A stretch of DNA of 64,000 bases, from NCBI GenBank assembly GCA_009767595.1, contig VSDK01028329.1, forward strand, positions 184,017 to 248,016. The letters are read 5' to 3'. The first letter of the stretch is position 1. Each line of letters starts with the position of its first letter. The notes below the pieces were generated by a model. It was not told where the DNA came from. It ran no database searches and saw nothing but the letters and a program-made list of their open reading frames with translations. This document shows positions 46,976 through 59,900 of the stretch, piece after piece. The DNA comes from Symbiodinium kawagutii (taxonomy: Eukaryota; Sar; Dinophyceae; Suessiales; Symbiodiniaceae). A program made the translations under genes and the position numbers.

Positions 46976-49900
46976 ATTACATAAGTACTTGCATCCATGT
47001 GTGTATTTATGTGCATGTGTGCATGTATGCGCATGTGAATATGAATTTGTATGTGTATCTGTATAAATATATATATAATACACAAATATGTATATATATA
47101 TATGTACGTGGATATATGGCCATAGACTGCTATAGATGCTTGATAAATGATCCCAAAATATCCTAGTTTCATGGTGCTTTTTAGTAGCTTGACTCGGGCA
47201 AACACCCATGGACGGTTCCAAGGATGCGGCCCTTTCCCACCACGCGGAAAGCCTTGGTCCCAACTCAACCATTTCACTTCAGCTGTCGGAATTCTGCAGA
47301 ATCAACGAGAACACCTGCCTCTGACATGGGGAAAAGAAAACACGAGGGTGGAATGTTCATCCACGGAGCACTGTGAAACAACTCGACAACGCAGATCCTC
47401 TGGGCTTTCAACCTTCATCATGACCGCCAGGCCCAAAGTTCATTCCGCCCGGCATACCTTTTCCACCCATACCTGGCGCGAACGAGTTCCCTGGATGAGC
47501 GAACATCAATATCTTGACGGGTGGTAGTTGGTCAAAAGTTTCTTCTTGCCAAACAAAGGAATTGATTGGTAGTGGGTAATAGTGTAGTTGGAAGAACATG
47601 CCAACTACTATCCTTAGTTGGTCAAAATTGATCGGTGCTGTTCCAGTGCCTTACTATTGACCCATAGGCTTGTCACGTCCGGAGAGGGCAAGGTTTTTCC
47701 ACTCTTGCACCGTTGAGTGCCGAGCAAGTACATTACCCTTGCAGCATCATGTTGCAGCTGAAGGTTCTCAAAATATACGGCACGTGGCTGCTTGCCATCC
47801 CTTACTTACTGGAATTGTCAAGTACGGATTCTTTAGCCGCTCATTGCAGGTTCTATTGCTGACTTTTATTTTCTTGTTGGTTACATCACTCTTTGTTGAT
47901 AGAAATGCCCATTGTTGGCTACATTTCCCATGCTTCTTTGCTCAAATAAGTCTGGCACTGTCGGATCCCTCGACTCTGTCCAATTCTGTGGTTCCAATCC
48001 TCCTTTCTTGGTCAGCATCCCCCAGCACCAGAGCAGCCACTGACAACAGTTTAGCTAGTAGTAATCCATTGCAAAAACACAAGTAGTGTTGTCACTCTCA
48101 TTCTGACAATGTGTTGCCCTCTGGTTTCACCGGACAGGACATATGGGTATTGATAGAAATGCATGTACATGATTTAAATATATAGATGCAGTCATGTCAG
48201 TATCTACATACAAACAAACATGCATATGTATAAATAGATTGTATGGGTCTTCTTTGTTTACTGTACACTATGCCCATGAATCCCGTGAACATGGTTCACT
48301 AATACCAAGAAATATTATGAAATATCTTCATGATGATGTCTAAATATCATGAAATATGACTACTTGTGATGATCTTCATATCTTCATATCTTTGTCTATT
48401 TGGTGCGGCACATCTCAAGCATGTCGCCACGTCTCACGTCGGCTCGAGGCACGCTGCCAGTTCAAGTCATCCATGCCCAAGCCAGGCTGCCTCGGTGAGA
48501 GCCGGCCTTGGTGAACTATGCTTCGTAATGATGCTTCTGCTTGATCCATATGGATCCATAGTATCTAAAACATCTTAACAGCGGGTAATGACCATTGTTA
48601 AGTGATGGCCAAATAAATGATGGTTGAATAGTATTTGGATGATGGTTAAATGATGGTCGAATGATCATGGTTATCCAGGATTCATCATGGTAATACCGAC
48701 TTCCTTGGTAATAATGATTGCTTTATCACGGTTGATAGAATTTGATAACAGTTTATAATAGTGTGTGATTGTTCAGAAATGGGTAGCTATTAAGCTAAAA
48801 CTCATTCAGAATAGTTGATTTGTCATGATTACGAATAGTATTGACGGGTTGTCAGGACACTTAGCCATGGTTAAGAATGGGTAATATCAAACCTGCCCTT
48901 TGGCTGTCAAGCCACCATTTCTGGTCTGATTTTTGAGTGTTTTTATTGCGGATTTCTAGGTTCTCCGAAAAACATGGCTGTACAACCCACGGGTGGTTTT
49001 CTTGGACCCGTGCTGGTCATACCTGGTATTGTCCAGGAAGATTCAGCACGCCGCAAGACGCCGCATGTTTTTGTTATGACATGTGACCCCGCTCCCAGTC
49101 AGTTTCTATTCTAGTAATAGCATAGTTACACCTATTTCTTTAGAGGTGTTTGCGCACATACTGGATCATCTCATGAACATGATGAAACGAACTGATACGG
49201 TTGGGAAATTTGGAGCGGTGAGGTTGCGGAACGGATTCCCACTGGTACTTCAAGAAAGCGGAAAAGAAGAGTCTTCAGCCTCTACAGTGCAATGTGTCAT
49301 TGGGTGGTTGATGTGAACATCTACAAGAAACCTTCAAGAAATCCTTGCTTTAACCACCTGTTTTAAGGTTTTACCCTGGAGATGACGGGGTTAAGACATA
49401 TACCTACCTCTTGGCAAATGATCATTACCAGGCCTGTTAAAATCCTATGATTCTATGAGGACAAATTAATATCAGTGATTCAACGAATGGATCACCCCGT
49501 GGATCAGAAGATTTGCAAATCATTCAGCTACGAGGTCACACAAATATCTCCAAATGGATTCTAAATGGATTCGATATCCAACAGGTGTATCATACATATC
49601 ATCTAATATCAAAATACTAATATGATCTATTTCATTTAAGTAACAATTCAGTATCCAACTAAATTACTAAAAGCATCTAAAATCTATTACCGCTCCACCG
49701 AGCAGGTGGAGTCAATCCTCAAATATTGCTGGTCGCTGTGAAAGCGCTGCACTGTGGTCGCGACCCGTCCGGGGAAGGTGCCATGCCTGCCTCGCCAAGT
49801 CTATGGAAAGCTGAACCACATGTCGCTTAACTTGTAGAATAGTAGTAGTTCAACTATCAGTGAACCTATTGTAAGGTAGATTCTAGTTGACGGACTGGTA

Positions 49901-50330
49901 TTGTATTGACATATGTTTGCTACTAGTCAATTAATCATCTTACTTAACTTGTAGAATAGTAGTAACTTAATTATTAGTAGTAAAGTAGTGAGAATAAGCT
50001 AGTTATCATATTAACCCATCTAAGAATCGTAGTAAGTCTATTAGTTTCTGTCGTGTAACTTACAAAATAGCCAACAAATAAGGCATTCTGGATGGGCGCG
50101 GGTTTGAAAAAAACCTGAAATTCAGTCAGAATTAGGGTTTTTCGAGGGACATCTGAATATTCTAAATACTGTATGTCATCCGATCCGCTTGAAGGCCCAA
50201 TAGTTGATGCATCTTGGCGGAGAGTCTGGCAAAAAGTGTGTGCAAAAATGAGCCACAAATCTAAACTCCCAACTGGCACAGCCGTCTAATCAGGATTCCA
50301 AAAATAAAGTATCATATGTGATCCTATAGA

Positions 50331-50426
50331 GTGGTTTCTCAAAATAGCGGACCCCCCAAATCGTCCTTTATCAACCATAGTAATAAACCAACCATTTTTG
50401 GGGGCTCCGTATTTTAAGAAACCACC
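50331..50426. repeat. MITE-like element, copy D (reference copy)
   Basis: GTGGTTTCTCAAAATAGCGG at the left; CTCCGTATTTTAAGAAACCACC-type sequence at the right. Inner part: CCAAATCGTCCTTTATCAACC and AATAAACCAACCATTTTTGG. No coding capacity. Confidence 0.88.
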
Positions 50427-50792
50427 ATGTTTCTATGTCTATGTGCACACGTGTCACACGTGCATGTGAAATTATGCATACTGGGCAGAGTACAACCAGT
50501 CACGAGGCTCCGCGAGCTACATGGCCAGGAAAATATCCCAACGGGTTTCCTCCATTCATTTGAGGCTTGCATAAACTCAAGGTATGAGGCAAAGTGAGAA
50601 AAAGATGGCCCAAGCTCGATAAGGGAGCCAGCCATAGGGGAACACGCCAACTCACCAGCGATGCGAGCGAAAACCAAGAAAAAGTATTGCACTCGATTAT
50701 ATAGATGAACAACTGTCTCAATGCTACTGCTCGTTGAATCCTTGCCTCAAGGGCCAACCACAATGAGTACCGCAGTCCGGAATGACCGTAAT

Positions 50793-50890
50793 GGGGGGTT
50801 CTCAAAGTAGGGGACCCAAAAAATGGTTGGTGTATTGCTATCAATGTTGAATATGGGATGATTTGGGGGTACCCCTATTTTGAGCAATAC
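50793..50890. repeat. MITE-like element, copy E (reverse orientation)
   Basis: GGTTCTCAAAGTAGGGGACCC ... AATGGTTGG ... GATGATTTGGGGGTACCCC ... TATTTTGAGCAA. Confidence 0.82.
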
Positions 50891-51747
50891 TATGTGCAAT
50901 TAAATGGTCTCATCTCGTCAAATCATCAGTTTCCATTGCCACGCATGACTACCGGAGCGTTGCTAACCAACCGCTGCTGCCACCTGTGGATGGCCAAATT
51001 GACTCGCGCCAGCAGCATAGGCCAATCCAGCCTGAAACAATCAAACTCCAACCAGAAGTACTGGAAAACCAAGAGGATGTAAACAATACAATATGTTGTG
51101 GAAATGCCCAAAACTCCTCTCACTCCTCTCCATTCATTCCGGTGATGACCGCAAACTTGATCAGGAGTGTAGCATGTAACCACCGGTCGGCAGGGATAAT
51201 AGCCAAAAGCGGGTAGCGTGGGTGTTCATCCTTCAACAAGCAACAATTATAGGGTGACGAAAGTGACAATCATTTCCCTCGGCTGTCATGTGCCAGTACT
51301 TTTTTTGCCATTCACGATCGCCTGCAACAGTGAGCGCTGCATATGCATGCACATATCTATCTGGCTATGTATTTATCTACCTGTAATATCTGTAATATCC
51401 TGTAATCGATAAGCAATGACAATGTTCAAAATAAGAGACTCACACACACACAGACTGATTCCATATACTTTTTGGATTGCTTGACAATGGTGAGCGGGAA
51501 CCATCACAAGCTAATTGATAATTGCAGACGATCACACTAAAAAAGTCTTGGGTCCACCAACCATGGATAGCTCCTGTTACCAGATTGCTGATCATAGCCT
51601 ACCTTTTCCAAGATTCCTCGAGTCAAAATCTACAGGCTTTTTGACCGCTTTCTCAAACTCTGTGAGGCACGCCGCCTCAGCAGTTCCTTTGTTTTGTCGC
51701 GGAAAGCGTTGTGGTATCATCATTGCTGATTGATGTCCGGAGCATAT

Positions 51748-51865
51748 GGGAGGTTCTCACAATGAGGGATCCCCAAAAGAATGGTTGGTTTATCTTGCAA
51801 AATCTATCTGTTTTTTAAAGATGATTTTGGGATATTTTGGGGTACCCCTATTTTGAGCAACACCC
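51748..51865. repeat. MITE-like element, copy F (reverse orientation)
   Basis: GGAGGTTCTCACAATGAGGG ... GAATGGTTGGTTTATC ... GATATTTTGGGGTACCCC ... ATTTTGAGCAACACCC. Slightly longer than the others. Confidence 0.82.
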
Positions 51866-52744
51866 ATATTTAGAAAAACCAATGGATCATGACGGGTCAC
51901 CAAAACCGCACCAGCCACGGCCCAGCTCTAGCCTGGTATTGTGCTGCGAGGGGATCCAAGCCCTGATGCAGCACATCTGCAACTGTGGATCAAAAGCAAA
52001 AGTTTTGCTTAGCAAAAGTTGGAACAATTCTGTGACACACTGCTTTGAGCAAGGCAATACCATGCAATGTCTGCAGATTGATGGCTTCAGCCATGTGATG
52101 GGGCAAAACACATATAGGATACCTATGGGCAAAATCCCTCCACTGAAAGCACACCCTTCAAATTGCCCCGCTTGCACGACAGGACCCCAGTGAAAAGCCA
52201 CGCCTGCACGGGCGGCCTCAAGGGATCAGGCGGGAGCCCGCTCAGCGGGTCCTGCGTGAGCTGCCGTGACACAGGTGCCTGCAACTACAAGGTGCCCCCA
52301 GCTGTTGGCTGAGTTGGTTTCACAGCAAGGGTAACCACCAGCTATGATAGGCATAGCATGATATCTATAAACTAGCCAACTAGCTGGTGGTTACCCTAGC
52401 TAACATGAGGTAACTGACAGCCATAGTTGGCATAACATGATATAACTGTAGTTAAATTGCGAGACTTAGCCAACTTACCCTAGCTATCTCCAGGTGGGAA
52501 TTTCTGGTTCGTCTACCGATGCTGTCTTTGGCATCCAAAATTGAAAACACCAGAACCTGAGAAAGATGTAACGAAAGCCAGGGACAATCGGTAAGGGTAT
52601 CTCGGGAACAGTACTTGGTTTCCTCCCAAATAAAATTCAACGGACTCGGTTCCCCGTTGAACCTAATGGATATTATCCCACGCAGGTCCTGAAGGGAGAC
52701 TATGCTTCTTTCAAGTTGGGAAGGCTTCAACACTTTCAATTTTG

Positions 52745-54170
52745 CTCAACGTAAGTGCAACCCTTCCCCTAAATCAACTCCAACGAAGGTGTTCCCCGTT
52801 GAGGTTGGAAACTGGCCAAAATAAAGCCAACAAATGCTTCAAACTCACTTCACATAGGCTCAAGATCCTGCCAGATTGGTTCAGCATTGGTTCAAAGCTG
52901 GTTCAACATAAGCTCAACCGCCTCCAAAGCAATCTCAATGGAAGCTGTTCTTCGTTGAGGTTGGAAAGCGGGCAAAATAAAACCAACAAATGCGTGAAAC
53001 TGAGATTACTTAGGCTCAGCATCCTTCCAGATTGGTTGAAATATTGGTTGAGCATTGGTTCAAAATTTTATCAATGGACCCCAACGGAAGCTGCTCCGTT
53101 GAACGTGGAAATGGCAAAAAAACCAACCAATGCATCAAACTTGTCTCACATAGGCTCAAAATCATTCCAGATTGGCTCAGCATTTGTTCAAAAGTGGTTC
53201 AACATAAGCGCAACCGTCTTACCAAATCAACTTCAATGGAAGTTGGTCTCCGTTGAAGTTGGAAACTGGCCAAAATAAAGCTAGCAAATGCCTCAAATTC
53301 AGGTCACATGGGCTCAACATCCTTGCAGATCGGCTCAATAATGATTCGAAATTGGTTGAACAGAAGCTCGCTCAGCCGTCTCCCCACATCAACCGCAACG
53401 GAAGCTGTTCCCCGTTGAGGTTGGAAACTGGCGAAAATAAAGCCAACAAATGCTTGAAATTCACCTCACATGGGCTTAAGATCCTTCCAGATCGGCTGGG
53501 CATTGATTTAAAATTGGTTCAACATAAGCTCAACCGTCTTACCAAATCAACTTCAATGGAAATTGGTCTCCGTTGAAGTTGGAACCTGGCCAAAATAAAG
53601 CTAGCAAATGCCTCAAATTCATGCAGGTCACATGGGCTCAACATCCTTGCAGATCGGCTCAGTATTGATTCGAAATTGGTTGAACAGAAGCTCAGGCCAG
53701 ATCGGCTGAGCGTTGGTTCAAAATCGGCTCAACATAAGCTCAACCGTCTTACATAATCAACTCCAACGGAAGTTGGTCTCCGTCGAGGTTGCAACCTGGC
53801 CCAAATAAAGCTAGCAAATGCCTCAAATTCAGGTCACATGGGCTCAACATCCTTGCAGATCGGCTCAGTATTGATTCGAAATTGGTTGAACAGAAGCTCA
53901 GCCGTCTCCCCACATCAACCGCAACGGAAGCTGCTCCCCGTTGAAGTTGGAAAATGGCCAACACAAAACTGACCTCACATAAGCGCAACATCCTTTCCAC
54001 ATTCCCTCAGCATTACCTGGGGCCAACAAATGCCTCAAAATGATTCACATAGGCTCAACATCCTTCCAGATCCAACTCACCTCACATAGGCCCAACGTCC
54101 TTCCAGATTCAATCAGCGTTGATTCAAACTTGGCTCAACAGAAGCTCAGCCGTCTCGCAAGTAATTACGC
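52745..54170. repeat. ~157-bp satellite array, about nine copies
   Basis: The anchor GTTGGAAACTGGCCAAAATA and its variants recur near 52804, 52960, 53105, 53258, 53420, 53578, 53788 and 53946, spaced 145-162 bp with one gap of ~210. Each unit also has CAACAAATGC, ACATAGGCTCAACATCC, CAGATTGGCTCAGC and AACATAAGCTCAACCG. Several units keep 60- to 100-codon frames, but the frames shift between units, so I do not call it coding. Confidence 0.95.
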
Positions 54171-54247
54171 ATTTATGGAAAGGATAGTCAATCACACAAG
54201 TGGTCGTAGATGGTGTCATAGATGCATTAGGTGCACATGTTCTACTC

Positions 54248-54495
54248 AGCATTCGCAAGCGTTGGTTGTGCGCGCGTTCGTTTTTCCATTGCACCGGCAT
54301 CCGTTTTGGGAGCGTTCGCTTAAGCATCTCTGGGAAGGATCGTCATTCGCACAAGTGGTCCCAATGTATAACTATATATCTACGACCACCTGTGCGATTG
54401 ACGATCCTTCCCAGAGATGCTTAAACGAACGCTCCCAAAACGGATGCCGGTGCACTCGGAAACGAACGCGCGCACAACCAACGCTTGCGAATGCT
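54248..54495. repeat. Foldback element (near-perfect ~108-bp arms)
   Basis: The left arm starts AGCATTCGCAAGCGTTGG and the right arm ends CCAACGCTTGCGAATGCT. The arms run to about 54353 and from about 54386, around a ~32-bp TA-rich loop. Only a few mismatches break the pairing. Short relatives of the arm (CATCCGTTTTGGGAGCGTTC) recur near 55915, 55992 and 56523. Confidence 0.93.
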
Positions 54496-54543
54496 CAATA
54501 AAAAAACCTTCCCACATCAGCTTCAATTGCTGTCTTCTAGAGC

Positions 54544-54737
54544 GGACCTGGGGGGAATCGATAGCCCACCGTCAGTAAATTGCCCCATGGTACATGACCC
54601 GGCAAAACGCTCCATCCTCACACCCTCCTTGCCAGGTCAAGGCGCATTTCGCGGCCTCCATGGCAACCCTGCCCCCCAGACCCCTTATCCTCACTTCGTT
54701 CGCAAACAGCAACGAGCCAGCTAGCTGGCTTTCGTAA
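54544..54737. repeat. 194-bp direct repeat, copy 1
   Basis: GGACCTGGGGGGAATCGATA ... GCTGGCTTTCGTAA. The second copy is at 56728-56921, the same length and about 93 per cent identical by eye. Confidence 0.93.
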
Positions 54738-55060
54738 TTGACAGTTGCAACATCCCCAAAATTGCAACATTCGCACCGGAAAGCCCACAGCGCCTCAAAC
54801 ACACCTTACCGTCATCACGTCATCCTAACAAAGCCCACAGTACACACCTTAACCACAACATACTCCCAAATCCATTAACACACTTCAGGACAACATACTC
54901 CCAAGACCACTGAGCATCAACTCAAAGAAAGGCCACACTTCTTCCCCCCAACCCGGACGTTCGCCCACACCCATAAAGCGGCACTGCAAAGGAGGATGTT
55001 GCGCAAAGTCAAGATGGCTTAGAGAAGTTGCAAAACCACTGGCAATACGCAGTGATTTGT

Positions 55061-55165
55061 CGTTTAGGACTTTAGGGTTTACGGTTGAAGGTTTTAGGGT
55101 TTATGGCTTTAGGGTTTAGGGTTTGAGGGTTTTAGGGTTTAGGGTTTTAGGGTTTATGGTTTAGC
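55061..55165. repeat. Interstitial telomere-type repeat (TTTAGGG)n
   Basis: Degenerate TTTAGGG units with variants such as TTTTAGGG, TTTATGG and TTTGAGGG over about 100 bp. TTTAGGG is the plant-type telomere unit, reported also in dinoflagellates. Confidence 0.85.
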
Positions 55166-55269
55166 TTTATTAACTTAGAAACTCAAAAACAACGGCCCTG
55201 CGCAGGAATTTTAACGTAGGGAAATGCTCCAAGTCAAGCGCGGGCAAACGTCAGGGTTCGCGCGCACTT

Positions 55270-55850
55270 CTTTTAAGACACCCTAGGCTCAACATACTCC
55301 CACATCCACTGAGAATCAACTCCCGGTGGCCCGTTACGGTTGGAACATGCCCAACAAGCTTGTCTCCCCGAACACAACCCAACGGAACTTATTCCCCGCT
55401 GACCTCCAACCATGCCCAGAAAACCGACCGGGCTCCAAACAGAGCCCAAACTTACCCTGTCTTTGCCCAATGTTGGACTTGACACATCATCACCTGCCAT
55501 AGGCTCAATCCTTCCAAGTCCGCTCAACAGTTCGCCTCAACACAGCTGAAGCTCAACATCCTCCCAAACTCGCTCGGTTTCTGAGGAGATTGATTCAAAT
55601 TGGGTTTCACCTTGGGGAGGCTTGTATCCCCCATTAAGTTAGCTACATATCCAGAGCTCGTGATCACATCATTCTAACAAAACCCACAATCCTTTTAACA
55701 CACCTTAGGCTCAACATACCCCCAAATCCACTGAGCCTCAACCTCAACGACAACTATCCCCCGTTGCGGTTGGAACATGAACAACAAGCTTGTCTCCCCG
55801 AACACACCCCGACAGAACTAGTTCCCCGCTGAAGTCGGCGAAGTACTCAT
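55270..55850. repeat. Diverged satellite-related sequence
   Basis: Blocks such as CTCAACATACTCCCACATCC, CCGTTACGGTTGGAACATG and CAACAAGCTTGTCTCCCCGA appear twice (about 55288-55400 and 55712-55830). They resemble the 52.7-kb satellite at a distance. Confidence 0.7.
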
Positions 55851-56009
55851 GGAAATGTGTTTAAATACGAAGAGTCCCAGGAGGAATGTGGATGCCGGAA
55901 TACTTGAAACCGAACGGTCTCAAAACGGATATCCAACCCGGAAGACCAAGCAGTGGAAAATCGTTTGAACATTCACACTGCCACAATGAACGGTCCCAAA
56001 ACGGATGCA

Positions 56010-56475
56010 AGCCGAGCCAAATAGCTTCCAGTAAGGCCTACACATCGCAACAAAGACCCCAACGTAGCCACAACATAGTTCAGATGGCCTTGCTATGGCC
56101 GCAAGCCGAGCCAAATAGCTTCCAATAAGGTCTACACACCGCAACAAAGACTGAAAAACTAAGCCAACATAGGCACAACATAAGTCGAAAAGCCAGCCCC
56201 AACAGCGTGTGCATTTACCGCCCTACTTGGAAGCCTAAATGCACACCTTTTTTTGGGTCAGATAGCCTTGACATGGCCGCAAACGTAGTCCAAATAGCTG
56301 GCAGTAAGCCGAAGACAACGCAACCAAGACCCAACAGCAATCCAACATCGTCACAACATAAACCTAAATGCCGGCCCAAACAGCGTGTGCATTTGCGTCC
56401 TTGATTGAAAGTCTAAACGCACACGTTTTCTTTGGGTTCAGATAGCCTTGCTATGGCCGCAAGCAAAGCCATATA
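56010..56475. repeat. Degenerate tandem repeats
   Basis: GCAAGCCGAGCCAAATAGCT-like blocks recur near 56009, 56100, 56278 and 56458. CAGCGTGTGCATTT... TGCACAC... blocks recur near 56201 and 56379. The basic spacing is about 90 or 180 bp. Confidence 0.8.
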
Positions 56476-56727
56476 CCAGTGGTAGTACCCGGTGTACAAT
56501 GGTTTTCCATGGAGTCTAAGAGCATCCGTTTTGGGAGCGTTCGTTTTCCAATGCGCGGCACATCATCACTTGCCACAGACTCAACCCGTCCAAATCCGCT
56601 CAAGACACCTTCGGCTCAACCTCCTCCCAAACCCAGTCAGACACCGCTCTCCACGTGAGAAACCGCTCAACGTTGCACCTCAACACACTGTAAGCTCTAC
56701 ATCCCCCTAAACCCGGTCAGAAACCGA

Positions 56728-56921
56728 GGACCTGGGGGGAATCGATAGCCCACCGTCAATAAATTGCCCCATGGTACATGACCCAACAAAACACTCCATC
56801 GTCACACCCTCCTCCCCAAGTCAGGGCGCATTTCGCGGCCTCCATGGCAACCCTACCCCCCAGACCCCTTATCCTCACTTCGTTCGCAAACAACAACGAG
56901 CCAGCTACCTGGCTTTCGTAA
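56728..56921. repeat. 194-bp direct repeat, copy 2
   Basis: Copy of 54544-54737 in the same orientation, 2184 bp away. Confidence 0.93.
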
Positions 56922-56924
56922 CAA

Positions 56925-59900
56925 ACCATGGCAATGTTTACGGCAATGGTTCTGGATTCGCGGCCTGAGTAGGCAGCCTAAAGTTTATACTTTTGGACAT
57001 GTTTGTGACATCCCCTTGAAATAGCAAATATGCACCTGACAATTTGTAGTGAAAACTCAAACAAGTACTTTGAAATCACTGACAAACCGAAACGTGGTGA
57101 AAAGTCCAAGTTCGCAAAATGTTTCAAGTCTCAATCTCCCAATTGGTTCCTCCTCAAATAATCACCAACCCATACCAACCCACCTGTGACGAGTTTCAAC
57201 ACTTGATCTGAACGACTTTGCGGGGAACCACCATGGCACTTCGCGGTCCGTAGGGTGTGGCACGCCATAAGGATTAACGCCTCAGAGGAGACTCAGTGAG
57301 ATTATTCGGCAGATTTCAGCAGACTATCTGGTTTGTGGTTTCAATCCTATGAAAAATATTAGGCAACCGGCCATGCGTTAGCAATTACTAGGGAAAATAG
57401 AAAAAAAATGTATAAAACCACCAACCTTGGAGCTACTGGTACTTACTTTTTTTAGCAACAAGACTCATTCAGCGAATGGACTCAATTGAGCGACATTCTA
57501 CCAACGATCCCGATTGCTCTTGTGTTTGAGGGCAACGGGATTTGACGCCAACACACAATCTACTGATATCCTCAAAGAATGAATTTTCACGTCAGCATGG
57601 CGCGTGTCAGGAATAAGCACCAATGGCTGGTCAGGTTTCCCACTTTAAAGGGCATAATATTGACAATCGGTAAATCAAACGGCCCAGGAGGTCAGGGCTC
57701 AGAGGGTGCAAGTGAGGATGACATGGGGCGGTCCATGGCGGCAGAACCGACAAATCATGATCGCTTTCAGCAACGAAATCGCGGGTTATGAGGGGCAATC
57801 GTTATTGAATGTTTTTGAACATACCCGTCTTGGGACACAAGAAAACCAACCGAGTTTTGATACCCAAGCATCAAAGGCGCCCAAATCTAAGGCACTGCCG
57901 CAATAGGCTCTAGACCAAAATCACCTCTTCCATTGCATGAAGATATGGAGCAATGAATTCAAAACGGATTGGTACAAACAGATACTTGTCCAATGTGAGA
58001 AGAAAGAAAGGAAGAAAGAGTACTTCGAGCAATGATTCTCTGCCTTTTAATCCAGGCCAAACGACCCGCCGCGAACCTTTGGGCAAGCCCCACCCAGCCT
58101 GGATAGCATGGATTTCCTGGTGCTGCCTGCCAAGTGGTCCCAAACTTACGCAGTTCGCTGCATTTCCCCATGGGATGTTGCTTTGTTCACATGCATTGCG
58201 GAAACCGTGGCAGCATGCAAAAGTACCAATGATCTTGGAATCCTTGTTGAAAATCTGCAAGGTCATGAGGCATCCTAGCCCCGGCTGATCTCAAGTTCAG
58301 CTATCATCATCAATGTATATTTGATTAAACACACACACACACAAACAAACAAACACATTAGAAGTTGAAGCTTTATGCTAACCATGTCAGAAATTCCAAA
58401 ATTTGCCTATTTGCTCCTCGCGTCGTCCCACGAAAATACCTGAATCCAACAAATAGGGGGAAACTGATAAAGTGCTTGGAGCGGGAGCCCTCTGCTCACA
58501 TGGTGGTTTTTCAAAATCGGGGACACCCCAAATCTCCCTCTATATCAACCAGTTATAGTAGTAAACCATTTTTAGGGTCTCACATTTTGAGAAACCACCA
58601 CATTGACATCAGTTTCACCCATCTTTTTGAGGAAGACCCCGAGATGAGAGCGCGTCCCCGCCTGCGCGTAAAGTTGCGGTGGATTGTCAACCCATTGATA
58701 AACCTGGCAGAGCTCTCCCTGAAAGGTCACAAGCCACAGCTTCCCGCGGTTCCCCAGACCGATTTTTCAGCAGTCTACCATGTCCATGTGTTGGAGAGCC
58801 CAACTTCAGCTGATAAAACTGATCGAGCCAGGAAACAGTGACCGCTGTTTGAACCAAGACTGGACTCTTGTCGCTCAAAAGCACATATCACGTCAGAATT
58901 TGAGCAGTAAGTGCAGTTGCTTTAGAGACCATTGCATCAACTGGTTCCGTATCCCCAAGAGAATACATCAATCATGGCTTTGACACTGCTCATTCCAATC
59001 GCTTGCTTTCGGCCCCCGTTGTGTGACAGACTATGGTCTGAACCCTTCGACTGCATCTAGGATCAAACCACCAACTTAGCTGCAGTCAAAACCAACTAGA
59101 ACATCCAACAAACAACTGCTGATCCAGCCAGCATGTTCAATTCCTCAGCTTGTTGATGTTTGATAATTCCTGGTGAATGGTGCTTTCAGCCAACAACATC
59201 CAACAACAGTCGGAGGATTTACCAACCACCGTGCTGACCGGTGCAGGAATATCAAAGGTCATCCAAAGACGATCGATTGGCGAAAACCATCACTCTTGCA
59301 TGGTAATATGCGGCAAATCGAATTATTGGACTAAATCAATAGTCGATCCACCAATCAATGGCCTTCCAAACTGAGGAGTCTGGTTTTTAGATCTCTCAAA
59401 TTGTGGCCCTTGGACCGTCAAAGATGGAGATTTACATTGAACACCTCATCGCCAATCTTGACTCGCCTCACAATATCTAACAAAAGTATCATCCATGCAA
59501 TTTGCCTTCACCACGGAACTAGTTGCCGTTCCACGTCAAAAGCACCCAAAAAACAATCTTGGTCGATAGTGCTTTGATGAAGCAAGCATTCCTGGGAGCG
59601 CCTCTGATGTATTCTAGTGCGGATCACAAGTATAAACCCAATCAACCCTCAAAGGAGTTGAAGAGTCACCCAAAACAACAGTTTGAATAGTCATCCTAGT
59701 GTCGCATTGCTTTGACCCGAGCTCTTTAGAATTCGATATGGTCCCTGCTCTTGGCGCCGCCGAGGAACCACGTCTTGCACCGGCAGCGGTGTGGGATGGT
59801 CCAGCGATTGGTGGCCACCCTGCCAATGTAGCGACTGGGGCGTGTGGAAAGATCTCCGACCTAAAAAGCAATGATTCGTGACCCAGCCCTGGCTCAACTG

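Larger units (their letters stand above)
45000..49970. other. Region without a recognised gene
   Basis: Holds one MITE-like copy, TAGCA-type repeats (46845-46975), a TA tract near 47070-47105 and degenerate TGATGGTTAA repeats (about 48590-48850). A minus-strand piece at 47410-47488 after an AG reads GMGGKGMPGGMNFGPGGH and could be a terminal exon, but nothing supports it further. Confidence 0.4.
49980..52740. other. MITE-rich region without a recognised gene
   Basis: Three MITE-like copies lie within 1.6 kb. Open frames of 92-118 codons overlap them or have no motif, and I call none. Confidence 0.5.

Noticed and set aside
52742-53576. Satellite open frames (178 and 107 codons) as genes.
   Set aside because: Frames change from unit to unit and follow the repeat, not a conserved protein.
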